64,000 nt of DNA from Chloroflexia bacterium SDU3-3 (GCA_009268125.1 WBOU01000004.1:344136-408135); one strand, 5' to 3'; positions 1 to 8,599 are shown, counted from the first letter of the stretch. The notes: generated by a model not told the origin, from the sequence alone. Program-made: numbers and translations.

Positions 1-572
1 CAGACAATCGGCAGCGGCACCGCCAGCCAGCCCAGCGTCAGCTCGCCTTGGCCTAGGAACAGGAACGGCGCGGGCAGGCGGCTCACTGGCGCGCCGCCCG
101 TGAGGCTCAGCACTAGGCCGCGCGTGATGCCCATGGTGCCCAGCGTAACCATGAACGGCGGCAGCCGCGTGTGGCCCACCAGCAGCCCGTTGGCCAGGCC
201 GATGGCCGCGCCGCTGAGCAGGCCCAGCAGCAGGGCGGCGGGCACGCCCAGCCCCTGCTGCAGCGCCATCGCGCAGACCATGCCCGACAGCGCGATGGTC
301 GAGCCGACCGAGAGGTCGATGCCGCCCACAATGATCACGATCGCCGCGCCGAAGGCCGCGATCACATACCACGAGAGGCCGAGCGCCACATTCAGCAGGT
401 TGGCGTTGGTGAAGAAGGTGCTGGTGCTCAGGCTCAGCGCGACGCCGATGCCCAGCAGCACCAGCGCGACAAACAGCTCCTGGCGCTGGAGCAGCCGGCC
501 CCAGCCGTAGCGCATCGCCCGCTGGATGCGCGAGCGCGGCTCCTTGGGCGAGAAAACGGCGATGTTTTCCAT
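1..572 (-). CDS. Sugar ABC transporter permease, RbsC/XylH family (partial, 3' end outside window)
   Basis: Integral-membrane permease of the BPD_transp_2 family, which imports monosaccharides through an ABC transporter. The reading frame starts at ATG 570-572 on the minus strand and stays open to position 1, giving about 190 N-terminal residues. After a short cytosolic tail it shows the family hallmark GGIDLSVGS and the LPPFMVTLGTMGITRG segment, with several hydrophobic helices. It lies 93 bp downstream of the xylH-like gene on the same strand. It may be a second permease of the same transporter or the first gene of another sugar operon; the window edge prevents a decision. Confidence 0.9.
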   Translation of the reverse strand, partial: MENIAVFSPKEPRSRIQRAMRYGWGRLLQRQELFVALVLLGIGVALSLSTSTFFTNANLLNVALGLSWYVIAAFGAAIVIIVGGIDLSVGSTIALSGMVCAMALQQGLGVPAALLLGLLSGAAIGLANGLLVGHTRLPPFMVTLGTMGITRGLVLSLTGGAPVSRLPAPFLFLGQGELTLGWLAVPLPIV

Positions 573-665
573 CCTGCTCCCCTGTGTGGCGTGTGCGTTA
601 CGGTGTGCAGCCGCGCTGGCCGATCTGGCAGATCAGATCGACCAGCAGCGTATCTTCAGCAAAAC

Positions 666-1865
666 CTAGCGGCTCTTCTTGAAGTATACATCGGCGTACA
701 CCGCCGCGACAAGCACCGCGCCCTTCAGCAGGTACTGCCAGGCGGGCTGCACGTTCATCATCTGCAAGCCGTTGGTGAGGCTGCTCATGATCAGCGAGCC
801 GATGATCGCGCCCAGGATGGTGCCCGAACCGCCCAGCGTGGATGTGCCGCCCAGCACGCAGCTGGCAATCGCATCCAGCTCGTAGCCCTGGCCTGCGGCG
901 ATGGTGCCATAGCCCACGTACGAGGCCAGCACCGTGCCCGAGATGCCGCACAGGAAGCCCATCAGCACGTAGATCAGGAAGATGTTCTTGCGGATGTTCA
1001 CGCCCGAGAGCCGCGCGGCCTCGCGGTTGCCGCCGATGGCGTAGGCGTAGCGCCCGAAGCGCGTGTTGTCCGACACGTAGCTCATCACCACGGCGGCGAT
1101 GGCCAGCAGCAGCACCGGGGTCTGCACGCCGTTGTACTGGTTCACGATGCCCACGTACAGCAGCACCAGGGCCGCCACCAGGCCGGTCTTCAGCGCGTCC
1201 ATATACATCGGCTCAAGCGTCAGGCCGTAGCGCTGCTTGCGCTGCCTGCCCATCACCATCAGCACGAACAGCACCGCAGCCACTACCACGCCCAGCACCC
1301 AGCCAGCGGCGGGCGGCAGGTAGCCCTGCGCGATCTCGGAGAACAGCGGCTGGTTGGCCGGGATGGTCTTGCCCTCTGTCACCAGCAGCAGCGCGCCGTT
1401 GAGGATCCACATGCCGCCCAGGGTGACGATGAACGACGGCACCTTCAGGTAGGCGATGATCGAGCCCTGCAGCATGCCGAACAGCAGGCCCACGCCGATG
1501 CCTGCCACGATCGAGAGCACGGTGGTCAGCACCTCCTGGTTGGGGAAGACCTGCGGCCAGATACGCGCCTGGAAGAAGGCCACCACCACCGAGACAAAGC
1601 CCGCCAGCTTGCCCACCGACAGGTCGATGTTGCCGGTGACGATGATCAGCACCATGCCCACCGCTAGGAAGCTGGTGACGGTCATCTGGCGGAACAGGTT
1701 CGAGATGTTCTGCGGCGTGGTGTAGTTGCCATTGGTGGCGCTGAAGAAGATGCCCCAGATCGCCACCAGGGCCACCAGCAGCGCATAGGTCTGGACATTT
1801 GCGCGGAACCCCTTGGTGATGCGCTGCACCGGGGTCTGCGGAACGCTTGAAGCAGCAGTGCTCAT
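666..1865 (-). CDS. xylH: Xylose-type ABC transporter permease XylH
   Basis: About 399-residue inner-membrane permease that pairs with the ATPase and binding protein encoded just upstream. It has about ten hydrophobic segments and the family motifs TGNIDLSVGK (near residue 75) and VPSFIVTLGGMWILNG. The C-terminal half carries NTRFGRYAYAIGGN and LGGTSTLGGSGTI, typical of XylH/MmsB permeases. ATG 1865 is chosen because AAAGGT sits about 8 bases upstream; an in-frame ATG nine codons earlier would overlap the xylG stop region. It begins 13 bp after the xylG stop, so the two are surely co-transcribed. Xylose is inferred from similarity; another sugar is possible. Confidence 0.92.
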   Translation of the reverse strand: MSTAASSVPQTPVQRITKGFRANVQTYALLVALVAIWGIFFSATNGNYTTPQNISNLFRQMTVTSFLAVGMVLIIVTGNIDLSVGKLAGFVSVVVAFFQARIWPQVFPNQEVLTTVLSIVAGIGVGLLFGMLQGSIIAYLKVPSFIVTLGGMWILNGALLLVTEGKTIPANQPLFSEIAQGYLPPAAGWVLGVVVAAVLFVLMVMGRQRKQRYGLTLEPMYMDALKTGLVAALVLLYVGIVNQYNGVQTPVLLLAIAAVVMSYVSDNTRFGRYAYAIGGNREAARLSGVNIRKNIFLIYVLMGFLCGISGTVLASYVGYGTIAAGQGYELDAIASCVLGGTSTLGGSGTILGAIIGSLIMSSLTNGLQMMNVQPAWQYLLKGAVLVAAVYADVYFKKSR

Positions 1866-1878
1866 AATCGTATACCTT

Positions 1879-3426
1879 TCATCTCTCCACAATCGGGGCG
1901 GTCTCTAGGCCGGTCGCCAGGGCCATAATCTTCTCCTGCGTGGCCTCGGCCACCGGAAGGATGCCCGCCGAGCGCCCCTCGCACATCACCATGATGCGAT
2001 CGCTCATGCCCAGCACCTCCTCCAGCTCGCTGGAGATCATGATGATCGCCATGCCCTGCTCGGTCAGATCATTCATCAGCTTGTAGATCTCATATTTTGC
2101 GCCCACATCGATGCCGCGCGTGGGGTCATCCATAATCAGCACTTTGGGCTGCGACATCAGCCATTTTGAGATCACAACTTTCTGCTGGTTGCCGCCAGAG
2201 AGCGAGTCGCAGACAGTGTCGAGGTGGGGCGCTTTGATCGACAGGCTCTTGGCGAACTGCCTGCTGGCCACGTGCTCCTCGCTGCTGTTGATCCAGCCGA
2301 AGCCCGAGAAGCGGTCGAGGTTAGCCAGCGAGATATTTTTCAGAATGGACTGCATCAGCACCAGTCCGTGCTGCTTGCGGTCCTCGGGCACCAGGCTCAG
2401 GCCCGCCCGCATGGCCTGCCGCGAGCTGCGGATCGTCACCGGTCTACCGTCGATGCGGATGCGGCCCTGGGTGATGGTGCCGTACTCGCCAAACAGCGTG
2501 GTGACCAGCTCGGTGCGGCCCGAGCCCATCAGGCCCGCGATGCCCAGGATCTCGCCGCGCCGCAGGTTGAAGCTCACGCCCTTCACCACCTCGCGGCTGG
2601 GCGCGGCGGGGTCGCTGGCGCGCAGGCCCTCGACCTCCAGCAGCACCTCGCCGGGGACACGGTTGCCCTTGGGGAAGCGCTCCTTCATCTCGCGGCCCAC
2701 CATATAGCTCACCAGCTTCTCCTTGTTCAGGGTCGCCGTGGGCTGGGTGGTCACCACCTTGCCATCGCGCATGATCGTGATGTTGTCGGTGATGCGGAAA
2801 AACTCGTCGAGCTTGTGGGTGATGTAGAGGCACGTGACGCCCCGAGCCTTCAGGGTGTCCACGATCTCCATCAGCTTGTCGATCTCGGCCTCGGAGAGCG
2901 CGCTGGTCGGCTCATCGAGGATGAGCACCTTGGCGTGCTCGGAGAGCGCCTTGGCGATCTCGGTCATCTGCATCTTGCCCACGCCCAGGTGCCGCACCAG
3001 GGCGCGCGGGTCAATGTCGAGTCGGTAGGTGTCCAGCAGCTGCTGGGTGTCGATGTAGAGTTTGTCCCAGTCGATGCCGCCCAGCGCGTTGCGCGGCTCG
3101 CGGCCCAGGTAGATGTTCTGGCCCACCGTCATGTTGGGCACCAGCGTCAGCTCCTGGTAGACGATGGCGATCCCGGCCTCGCTGGCCTGGCGGATGGAGC
3201 CGCCCTCAAGGCGCAGCTCGCTGCCGTCGTAGAGGATGCTGCCATCGTAGCTGCCGTAGGGGTAGAGTCCGGCGAGGATCTTCATCAGCGTGGATTTGCC
3301 CGCGCCGTTCTCGCCGCACAGGCCGTGCACGCTGCCGCGCCGCACCTGGAAGCTGATGTTGCTGAGCGCCAGCACGCCGGGGAACTGCTTGGTCACACTA
3401 TTTAGATCGAGGATGTTGTCATCCAT
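1879..3426 (-). CDS. xylG: Xylose-type ABC transporter ATP-binding protein XylG (double cassette)
   Basis: 515-residue ATPase with two tandem ABC cassettes, the layout of XylG/RbsA/MglA. Cassette 1 (about 1-245) has Walker A GENGAGKST near residue 37 and Walker B VLILDEPTSAL. Cassette 2 (about 255-505) has the degenerate Walker A GLMGSGRTEL, a full LSGGNQQKV signature and Walker B VLIMDDPTRGID. A degenerate second nucleotide site is normal in this family. The start at 3426 (ATGGATGAC) has GGAGA 6-10 bases upstream; the frame stays open a further 33 codons but has no better ribosome site. It lies between the binding-protein and permease genes of the same operon. Confidence 0.93.
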   Translation of the reverse strand: MDDNILDLNSVTKQFPGVLALSNISFQVRRGSVHGLCGENGAGKSTLMKILAGLYPYGSYDGSILYDGSELRLEGGSIRQASEAGIAIVYQELTLVPNMTVGQNIYLGREPRNALGGIDWDKLYIDTQQLLDTYRLDIDPRALVRHLGVGKMQMTEIAKALSEHAKVLILDEPTSALSEAEIDKLMEIVDTLKARGVTCLYITHKLDEFFRITDNITIMRDGKVVTTQPTATLNKEKLVSYMVGREMKERFPKGNRVPGEVLLEVEGLRASDPAAPSREVVKGVSFNLRRGEILGIAGLMGSGRTELVTTLFGEYGTITQGRIRIDGRPVTIRSSRQAMRAGLSLVPEDRKQHGLVLMQSILKNISLANLDRFSGFGWINSSEEHVASRQFAKSLSIKAPHLDTVCDSLSGGNQQKVVISKWLMSQPKVLIMDDPTRGIDVGAKYEIYKLMNDLTEQGMAIIMISSELEEVLGMSDRIMVMCEGRSAGILPVAEATQEKIMALATGLETAPIVER

Positions 3427-3524
3427 GGGGGTCTCCTTGACAGACCTTGGCGGCGGGGCCGGTGGCCCTGCGGCGCTCGGTGCGCCAGGGGTGCCGCCAT
3501 GTGCTCGGGGATGCGGGCGTGGCA

Positions 3525-3560
3525 CCGCTGCGCCGCGCCCCGTGGGGCGCGGCGCAGCGG
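3525..3560 (-). promoter_or_regulatory. Strong intercistronic hairpin between xylF and xylG
   Basis: A perfect 17-bp GC-rich inverted repeat (3525-3541 with 3544-3560, tiny loop) lies in the 147-bp gap after the binding-protein stop. No U-run follows on the minus strand, so it is more likely an mRNA-stabilising or partially attenuating stem that keeps xylF transcript in excess over xylGH, as known for other binding-protein operons. That role is inference. Confidence 0.6.
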
Positions 3561-3573
3561 CGGGGGGCAGGGC

Positions 3574-4740
3574 CTACGGCTTCGCCGGGCGCTCGCCCTC
3601 GGGGATGTCGCGGTAGACATCGTCGTACGACTGGAAGCTGCTCTTCACGATCTCGTCGTACACGTTGGCCTTGGTCACCTGCTTCACCGGCAGGAACAGC
3701 GCAGGCACGCTGCCCTGCTGGGCGGTGTCGTTGGTCAGCTCGGCCAGGCTCTTGGTCTCCAGGCCCTGCACCGGCTGGCCCTTCAGCAGCGCGTCCACCA
3801 GATCCGCCGCCTTGGGCGCAAGCTGGCGGATGTCCTTATAGATCGTCAGGGTCAGCTCGCCCTTCACGATGCTGTTCGAGCCATCGGCGGTGGCGTCCTG
3901 GCCCGAGATCGGCACCACGCCAGCCAGCTTCTGCGCGCTCAGCGCCTGCAGCGCGCCCAGCGCCGTACCGTCGTTCGAGGCCACCACGGCGTCGATCTTG
4001 TTGCCCTGCGAGGAGAGGATGTTCTCCATGATCTTCACCGCGTTCGCCGGGTCCCAGTTCTCCACCCACTGGTCGGCCACCACGTCGATCTTGTCCGCGT
4101 ACTTCGCCAGCACCTCATCCTGGCCCTTGCGGAACAGGATGGCGTTGTTGTCGGTCGGGCTGCCGCCAAGCTTCACCAGCTTGACCTTGCCCTTGGCGGC
4201 CACGTCCCACTTCTCGATGTCCAGCGCCTTCATGATGCCGTCGGCCTGCTGGCGGCCCACCTCGACATTGTCGAACGACAGGTACGCCGCGATGTCGGGC
4301 GACTTGATCAGGCGGTCGTAGGCCACCACCTTCACGCCCGCCTTGGCCGCCTTGGCCACCGCCGTGGAGGCCGCGTCGCCATCCTGCGGCACCACGATCA
4401 GGGCCTTCACGCCCTGGGCCACCATGTTGTCGATCTGGTCGTTCTGCACCTTCACATCCTGGTCGGCCTGCTGAACGACGACGTTGTAGCCCTTCTCCTT
4501 CAGCAGCTTGGTCAGCAGCTCGGACTCAGGCTTCCAGCGCTCGGTGGCGAAATCGGAGAACGAGAGGCCGACGGTGATCTGGCCGCCAGCGGCGGCGGGG
4601 GCTGCCTCCTGGGTGGCCCCAGCGCCCTGCGCGGGCTGCTGCTGGGTCTGCGCGGCGGGCTGGCCGCACGCGGTGATGCCGACCATCGCGGCGCTGAGCG
4701 CCAGCGTGGGCAGCGAGTAGCGGGAGAACAGGCGGTGCAT
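3574..4740 (-). CDS. xylF: Xylose-type ABC transporter substrate-binding lipoprotein XylF
   Basis: 388-residue extracytoplasmic sugar-binding protein. The N-terminus is a lipoprotein signal: basic MHRLFSRYS, a hydrophobic stretch, then ITACGQ, where Cys would be lipidated (Lgt is encoded in this window at 8697). A Gln/Ala/Pro-rich linker precedes the type-1 periplasmic binding fold, with QADQDVKVQNDQIDNMVAQG and ALIVVPQDGDA typical of XylF. The start at 4740 is preceded by AAAGGAGCT. It is the first gene of the operon, as expected for the most abundant component. Substrate specificity is inferred from family resemblance only. Confidence 0.92.
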   Translation of the reverse strand: MHRLFSRYSLPTLALSAAMVGITACGQPAAQTQQQPAQGAGATQEAAPAAAGGQITVGLSFSDFATERWKPESELLTKLLKEKGYNVVVQQADQDVKVQNDQIDNMVAQGVKALIVVPQDGDAASTAVAKAAKAGVKVVAYDRLIKSPDIAAYLSFDNVEVGRQQADGIMKALDIEKWDVAAKGKVKLVKLGGSPTDNNAILFRKGQDEVLAKYADKIDVVADQWVENWDPANAVKIMENILSSQGNKIDAVVASNDGTALGALQALSAQKLAGVVPISGQDATADGSNSIVKGELTLTIYKDIRQLAPKAADLVDALLKGQPVQGLETKSLAELTNDTAQQGSVPALFLPVKQVTKANVYDEIVKSSFQSYDDVYRDIPEGERPAKP

Positions 4741-5098
4741 TGGTAGCTCCTTTGCTCTGCAATGATCCAGGGCCGTAGAATCTATCTGCGCGGCCACAGG
4801 GCGCACGCTGCCTGGCCCAGGCCATACGATGGCGAGGGCGCGTAGACGCGCGGCTGTGGCGCGGTGCCGCAGCTACATAGGGTGGTGAAGATCGCTAGGT
4901 GGTGCCGAGACAGGCGTGGTTGGCGGTGGGCCGCCTGCCCCATCGGCGCGGTGGGGTGTAGGGCTGTGCATAGAATCTGTCCCCTTAACTGACGCTGTTA
5001 GCGAGGATCTACAGATCGCGTATAGCTCAAATGAGTGCTGATAGCGGATAGTGTACGCCATCGCGTGGGCGCGCTCAACCCCCCGCGACCCTGATTCT
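4741..5098. other. Intergenic region upstream of the xyl operon
   Basis: About 360 bases with no convincing gene. It should hold the minus-strand promoter and any operator for xylF, but no clear -35/-10 pair or palindrome was found. A 62-codon minus-strand frame near 4873-5061 lacks a ribosome site and a recognisable fold and was not accepted. Confidence 0.4.
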
Positions 5099-5120
5099 GA
5101 TTAGGGGATTTCCCCTAATC
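5099..5120 (-). terminator. Hairpin overlapping the stop codon of the response-regulator gene
   Basis: A perfect 10-bp inverted repeat (GATTAGGGGA with TCCCCTAATC, 2-base centre) includes the TAG stop of the minus-strand gene at 5115. There is no clear U-run, so termination efficiency is uncertain. Confidence 0.5.
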
Positions 5121-6155
5121 GCCCAGGTCGTCGATCACCAGGCGGATGGCGGCGGCATCCAGATCCTTTTTGTCCAGAAAGGCGACCGCCCCGCTCTCGA
5201 TGCCGCGCCGGTGGAACTCGCGGTCGGGGTAGGCGCTGATCAGCACCACGCGGGTGGTCGGGGCCGCCGCCTTCAGCTGGCGGGTGCACTCGATGCCGTT
5301 CTCGTCGCCCAGCACCACATCCACAAAGGCCAGCTGCGGCTGGGTGCGGCGGGCCAGCGCCACGGCGGCGCTGATCTGGTCGGCCTCGCCGATCTGGGCG
5401 TGGGGGTAGCTCCTGCCGATCATCTTGCGCATCTGGGTGCGGTAGCGCATGTTGTCATCCACCAGCAGGATACGCAGGCCCGCGTGGGGCGCGGGCGGCT
5501 CGGCGGGGTGGGGCGCGCCGCCGCTGCGGATGGCCGCCGGGTGCTGCGCCAGGTAGTTCACCGCCTCCAGGCGGCTCTGCACGCCCAGCTGGCGGTACAG
5601 CCGCGTCAGGTGGTTCTCGATCGTCTTCACGCTCAGGCCGGTGTGCCGCGCGATCGCCTGGTTGTCCAGCCCCTGCTGCAGGTGGCGCAGCAGATCCTGC
5701 TGGCGCGGGGTCAGCGCCGGGCCGCTGGCCACCGCCTCGTTGTAGTGCAGCAGCTTCTCGACGATCGGCGAGCAGATCCAGCGCTCGCCCGCCAACACGC
5801 GCTGCACGGCCAGCCGCAGGTCGCTCAGCGGCTGATCCTTCAGGTGGTAGCCGTTCACGCCCACGCTCAGCAGTCCCTGCACATACACATCGTCGGCGTA
5901 GGCGCTCACGATCAGGATCTTGAGCAGCGGGTAGCGCTGGCGGATGTGCTGCACGCCCACGATCGGCTCAAAGTTCGGCATGGTCACATCGGTCAGCAGC
6001 AGGTCGGGCTGGTGCTGGGCCAAGGCCCGCTCTAGGGCCTGGCCGTCGCCCACCTCATCCACGATCTGGATGGCGCTCAGGTCGCGCAGGGCGTTGGCGA
6101 TCCCCGAGCGCACCACGGCGTGGTCGTCGGCTAGTACGGCGCGGATGGTGTTCAT
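5115..6155 (-). CDS. Response regulator with receiver-LuxR HTH-receiver architecture
   Basis: 346 residues. Receiver 1 (about 1-125) has the acidic pair DD at 10-11 and phospho-acceptor Asp56 in LLLTDVTMP. A LuxR/NarL HTH follows (about 148-205; LTPRQQDLLRHL, then GLSVKTIENHLTRLYRQLGV). After a Pro/Ala linker comes a complete second receiver (about 225-345) with LLVDDN, LAFVDVVLGD and FLDKKD. Standard NarL proteins end at the HTH, so the C-terminal receiver is an addition. The start at 6155 is chosen where receiver homology begins; an in-frame ATG 18 codons upstream adds nothing conserved. No histidine kinase is adjacent. It is probably a DNA-binding regulator with two phosphorylation inputs. 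Confidence 0.88.
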   Translation of the reverse strand: MNTIRAVLADDHAVVRSGIANALRDLSAIQIVDEVGDGQALERALAQHQPDLLLTDVTMPNFEPIVGVQHIRQRYPLLKILIVSAYADDVYVQGLLSVGVNGYHLKDQPLSDLRLAVQRVLAGERWICSPIVEKLLHYNEAVASGPALTPRQQDLLRHLQQGLDNQAIARHTGLSVKTIENHLTRLYRQLGVQSRLEAVNYLAQHPAAIRSGGAPHPAEPPAPHAGLRILLVDDNMRYRTQMRKMIGRSYPHAQIGEADQISAAVALARRTQPQLAFVDVVLGDENGIECTRQLKAAAPTTRVVLISAYPDREFHRRGIESGAVAFLDKKDLDAAAIRLVIDDLGD

Positions 6156-6220
6156 GCCGTCTGTTATACCGCATCCCGCCGCGCTTTTCAACTGCCGCGC
6201 CACATCCATAGGAACCGTTT

Positions 6221-6360
6221 ACCACCAAGACTCCAAGACACCAAGGGGACAAAAGGGGGCGAATACCACGAAGACACGAAGGCTCTTTACCACCAAGGCT
6301 CCAAGACACCAAGGGGACAAAAGGGGGCGAATACCACGAAGACACGAAGGCACCAAGGGG
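6221..6360 (+). repeat. Intergenic repeat module A, two tandem copies
   Basis: Two nearly identical copies (from 6221 and from about 6288) of ACCACCAAGxCTCCAAGACACC, then AAAAGGGGGCGAATACCACGAAGACACGAAGG. The same module recurs in either orientation near 7141, 11203, 15918, 16397, 46880, 48990, 51421, 52537 and 57804. It is non-coding. Confidence 0.9.
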
Positions 6361-6408
6361 AATAGGGATCAGGGAATAGGTATGAGCAGGCTCCTCTCCT
6401 CATCCCAC

Positions 6409-6685
6409 CTAGCCCATGCGGCGAAGGTGCCACGAGAGTCTTAATAGCCATATGCACGAACACCAGCCACCAGGAGACAGCACGGGAACGCTCAAAATTG
6501 GGGGTTTCGAAGGGGGTTACACCCCCTCGCGGGGTTCCTAGGGGCAGGCCCCTAGGCGCTGCCCGCGTAGGGCATCCACCCACCGAACAAGCACTACGCC
6601 ATCACTTCATGGGGAGCAAGACACTATGTGAGAGCAGGCCCCTAGGTGCCGCCTGCGCAGTGCATCCACCAACCAAGCACCGACG
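6409..6685 (+). repeat. Intergenic repeat module B with a partial second copy
   Basis: Carries CCCATGCGGCGAAGGTG, CATATGCACGAACACCAG, a CCCCTCGCGGGGTTCCTAGG stretch and GGGCATCCACCCACCGAACA. The tail motif (AGGCCCCTAGGxGC... through CATCCACC) is repeated once more at about 6632-6685. It matches the modules at 10978-11165 (inverted), 16213-16345 and 46936-47145. Confidence 0.85.
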
Positions 6686-6941
6686 CTATAGGGGATCGCG
6701 CCCCCAGCTTGGCCCGGCCACCACGACTCCAAGGGGCAAAGACACGACCGTGGGAGCGCAGCACCCCGCAGAGGCACAAGCAGTACAGGAAGAAAAAAAG
6801 CGCCGCCGCACGAGCGCAGCCGTACCGCGCTGGGCGGGATTATGACTAGCTGCCTTGGTCATGCGCCTTCGCTGGATGGGCAAGGCCGCTGGCATGCTGG
6901 CCCTGCCAGCGCGGGGCTGGGCAACACTCCAGCACTGCCGC

Positions 6942-7130
6942 CGAGCGACTCCCCACGCCTCCCAAGCAACTCCCCTCGTCTCCCGAGCAACCCCCCTCGT
7001 CTCCCGAGCAACTCCCCACACCTCCCGAACAACTCCCCACGCCTCCCGAGCGACTCCCCACGCCTCCCGAGCAACTCCCCACGCATCCCAAGCAACTCCC
7101 CACGCCTCCCAAGCCATTGCCCACACCCAG
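6942..7130 (+). repeat. 21-bp tandem repeat array, 8 copies plus one degenerate
   Basis: Unit CGAGCAACTCCCCACGCCTCC in register from 6942 to 7109 with 1-4 differences per copy, then a decayed unit to 7130. The unit length is a multiple of 3, so several frames read as heptapeptide repeats, but no ribosome site or conserved flanking protein supports coding. There are no spacers, so it is not CRISPR. Confidence 0.85.
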
Positions 7131-7140
7131 AAACCCATCC

Positions 7141-7240
7141 CCTTGGTGCCTTGGCGTCTTGGTGGTAAACGGTGCGCTGGATCCCTTCGCGCCCTCGTGT
7201 CTTCGTGGTATTCGTTCCCTTGGTGGGTTGGTGGGAAACA
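7141..7240 (-). repeat. Inverted copy of repeat module A
   Basis: Reads CTTGGTGCCTTGGCGTCTTG, then GTGTCTTCGTGGTATTCG, then another CTTGGTGG stretch: the complement of module A at 6221. With that copy it brackets module B and the 21-bp array. Confidence 0.85.
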
Positions 7241-7335
7241 GTTCTCCTCGCACGAAAGAGAAAAGGCATAGATAATGCACTTGGCCAGCAGGCGCGACGT
7301 GCGCCCGCCCGATGTGTGAGAAGAGGAGATTCCCC

Positions 7336-8556
7336 ATGTGGTCTAGTGCCCTACCCTGGGCAACCCTGCTGATCGTAGCCGCCGCGCTGGCGGGCATCGC
7401 CGTGGGGCGCTGGCCGCTGCTGCGCGCCAACCGCCCCGTGATCGCCCTGCTGGGCACGGCGCTGCTGCTGGCCGTCGGCGCGCTCACCCCGCCCCAGCTC
7501 TACGAGTCGGTGGACTACGGCACCATCCTGCTGCTGTTCAGCATGATGATGCTGAACGGCACCCTGTTCCTCGCCGGGTTCTTCGGCGTGGTCACGCGCC
7601 AGATCCTGCGGGTGGCCAGCGGCCCGCGCACGCTTCTAGCCCTGATCATCGTGGCCTCGGGCCTGCTCTCGGCGCTGTTCCTGAACGACACCGTGGTGCT
7701 GATGCTCACACCGATCGTGCTGGACACCACCAGGGCGCTGAAGCGCAACCCGCTGCCCTACCTGCTGGGGCTGGCCACCGCCGCCAACGTCGGCTCGGCG
7801 GCCACCATCACCGGCAACCCGCAGAACATCGTGATCGGCAGCGCATCCGGCATTCCCTACCTGCGCTTCGCCGCCGCCATCGGCCCCACCTCGCTCATCG
7901 GCCTGGCGATCTGCTGGCTGGTGGTGGTGGCGGTGCACCGCCGCGAGTTTCGCGGCGGCTCCTTCCAGGTGCCGGATGTGTCGCGCAGCGCCGTGCTGCG
8001 GCCCCTGCTGATCAAGGGCGGCCTTGCGGTGGGCGGCATGCTCGTCATGTTCCTGGCGGGCGTGCCGGTGGCCATGGCTGCCTTCCTGGCGGCGGCGGCC
8101 ATGGCGGCCACGCGGCGGCTGCGCCCCAAGCGCGTGTTCGCCACGGTGGACTGGCCGCTGCTGGTGTTCTTCTGCGGGCTGTTCGCGCTCACCCACGGGC
8201 TGGATGTGCAGGGCTGGACCCAGCAGCTGTTTGCGCTGCTGGCCCCGCTGGCCCAGGCCGGGCTGGTGCCGTTTGGCATCGCCACCGTGGTGCTCTCCAA
8301 CCTGATCAGCAATGTGCCCGCCGTGCTGCTGCTGCAGGGCCTGGTGCCCAGCCTGGCCGACCCGCAGCGCGGCTGGCTGATGCTGGCCGCCGCATCCACG
8401 CTGGCGGGCAACCTGACCCTGCTGGGCAGCGTGGCCAACCTGATCGTGGCCGAGCTGGCCGAGCGCTGGGGCGCGCGGGTGAGCTTTATGGACTACCTGC
8501 GGGTGGGGCTGCCGGTCACCCTGCTGACGCTGGCCGTGGCCTTCGCCCTGATCTAA
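7336..8556 (+). CDS. ArsB/NhaD/SLC13-type ion transporter permease
   Basis: 406-residue polytopic membrane protein of the ion-transporter superfamily that includes ArsB, NhaD and CitM/DASS carriers. There are about eleven hydrophobic segments; diagnostic motifs are SALFLNDTVVLMLTPIVL (near residue 115) and NVGSAATITGNPQNI (near residue 150), the substrate/cation-binding TGNPQN signature. A second-half counterpart reads VLSNLISNVPAVLLLQG. The start at 7336 has GAGGAG 9-14 bases upstream. The substrate (arsenite, Na+/H+ or a carboxylate) cannot be told from sequence. No arsR or arsC is adjacent, which makes arsenic resistance less likely. Confidence 0.85.
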   Translation: MWSSALPWATLLIVAAALAGIAVGRWPLLRANRPVIALLGTALLLAVGALTPPQLYESVDYGTILLLFSMMMLNGTLFLAGFFGVVTRQILRVASGPRTLLALIIVASGLLSALFLNDTVVLMLTPIVLDTTRALKRNPLPYLLGLATAANVGSAATITGNPQNIVIGSASGIPYLRFAAAIGPTSLIGLAICWLVVVAVHRREFRGGSFQVPDVSRSAVLRPLLIKGGLAVGGMLVMFLAGVPVAMAAFLAAAAMAATRRLRPKRVFATVDWPLLVFFCGLFALTHGLDVQGWTQQLFALLAPLAQAGLVPFGIATVVLSNLISNVPAVLLLQGLVPSLADPQRGWLMLAAASTLAGNLTLLGSVANLIVAELAERWGARVSFMDYLRVGLPVTLLTLAVAFALI

Positions 8557-8599
8557 TCGGATCTTTAGCTTTATGGCGCGCTGTGGCGCGCTGGCCATT

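Noticed and set aside
171-1667. A 498-codon plus-strand frame antisense to the permease genes
   Set aside because: His/Gln/Ala-rich composition typical of a reverse-complement reading of GC-rich membrane-protein codons, no ribosome site, no recognisable fold; the minus-strand genes are clear.
4873-5061. 62-codon minus-strand frame in the xyl upstream region
   Set aside because: No ribosome site, no signal peptide or known motif, and a composition expected of an untranslated leader.
6942-7130. Possible CRISPR array
   Set aside because: Units abut without unique spacers and there are no cas genes in the window.
6846-7487. Minus-strand frame reading through the 21-bp array as GVGSCLG-type heptads
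   Set aside because: It overlaps the start of the permease gene and is made of tandem repeat and module A sequence; similar frames exist on the other strand too.
7336-8556. Naming the permease arsB
   Set aside because: The TGNPQN signature is shared by several carrier families and no other ars gene is nearby.
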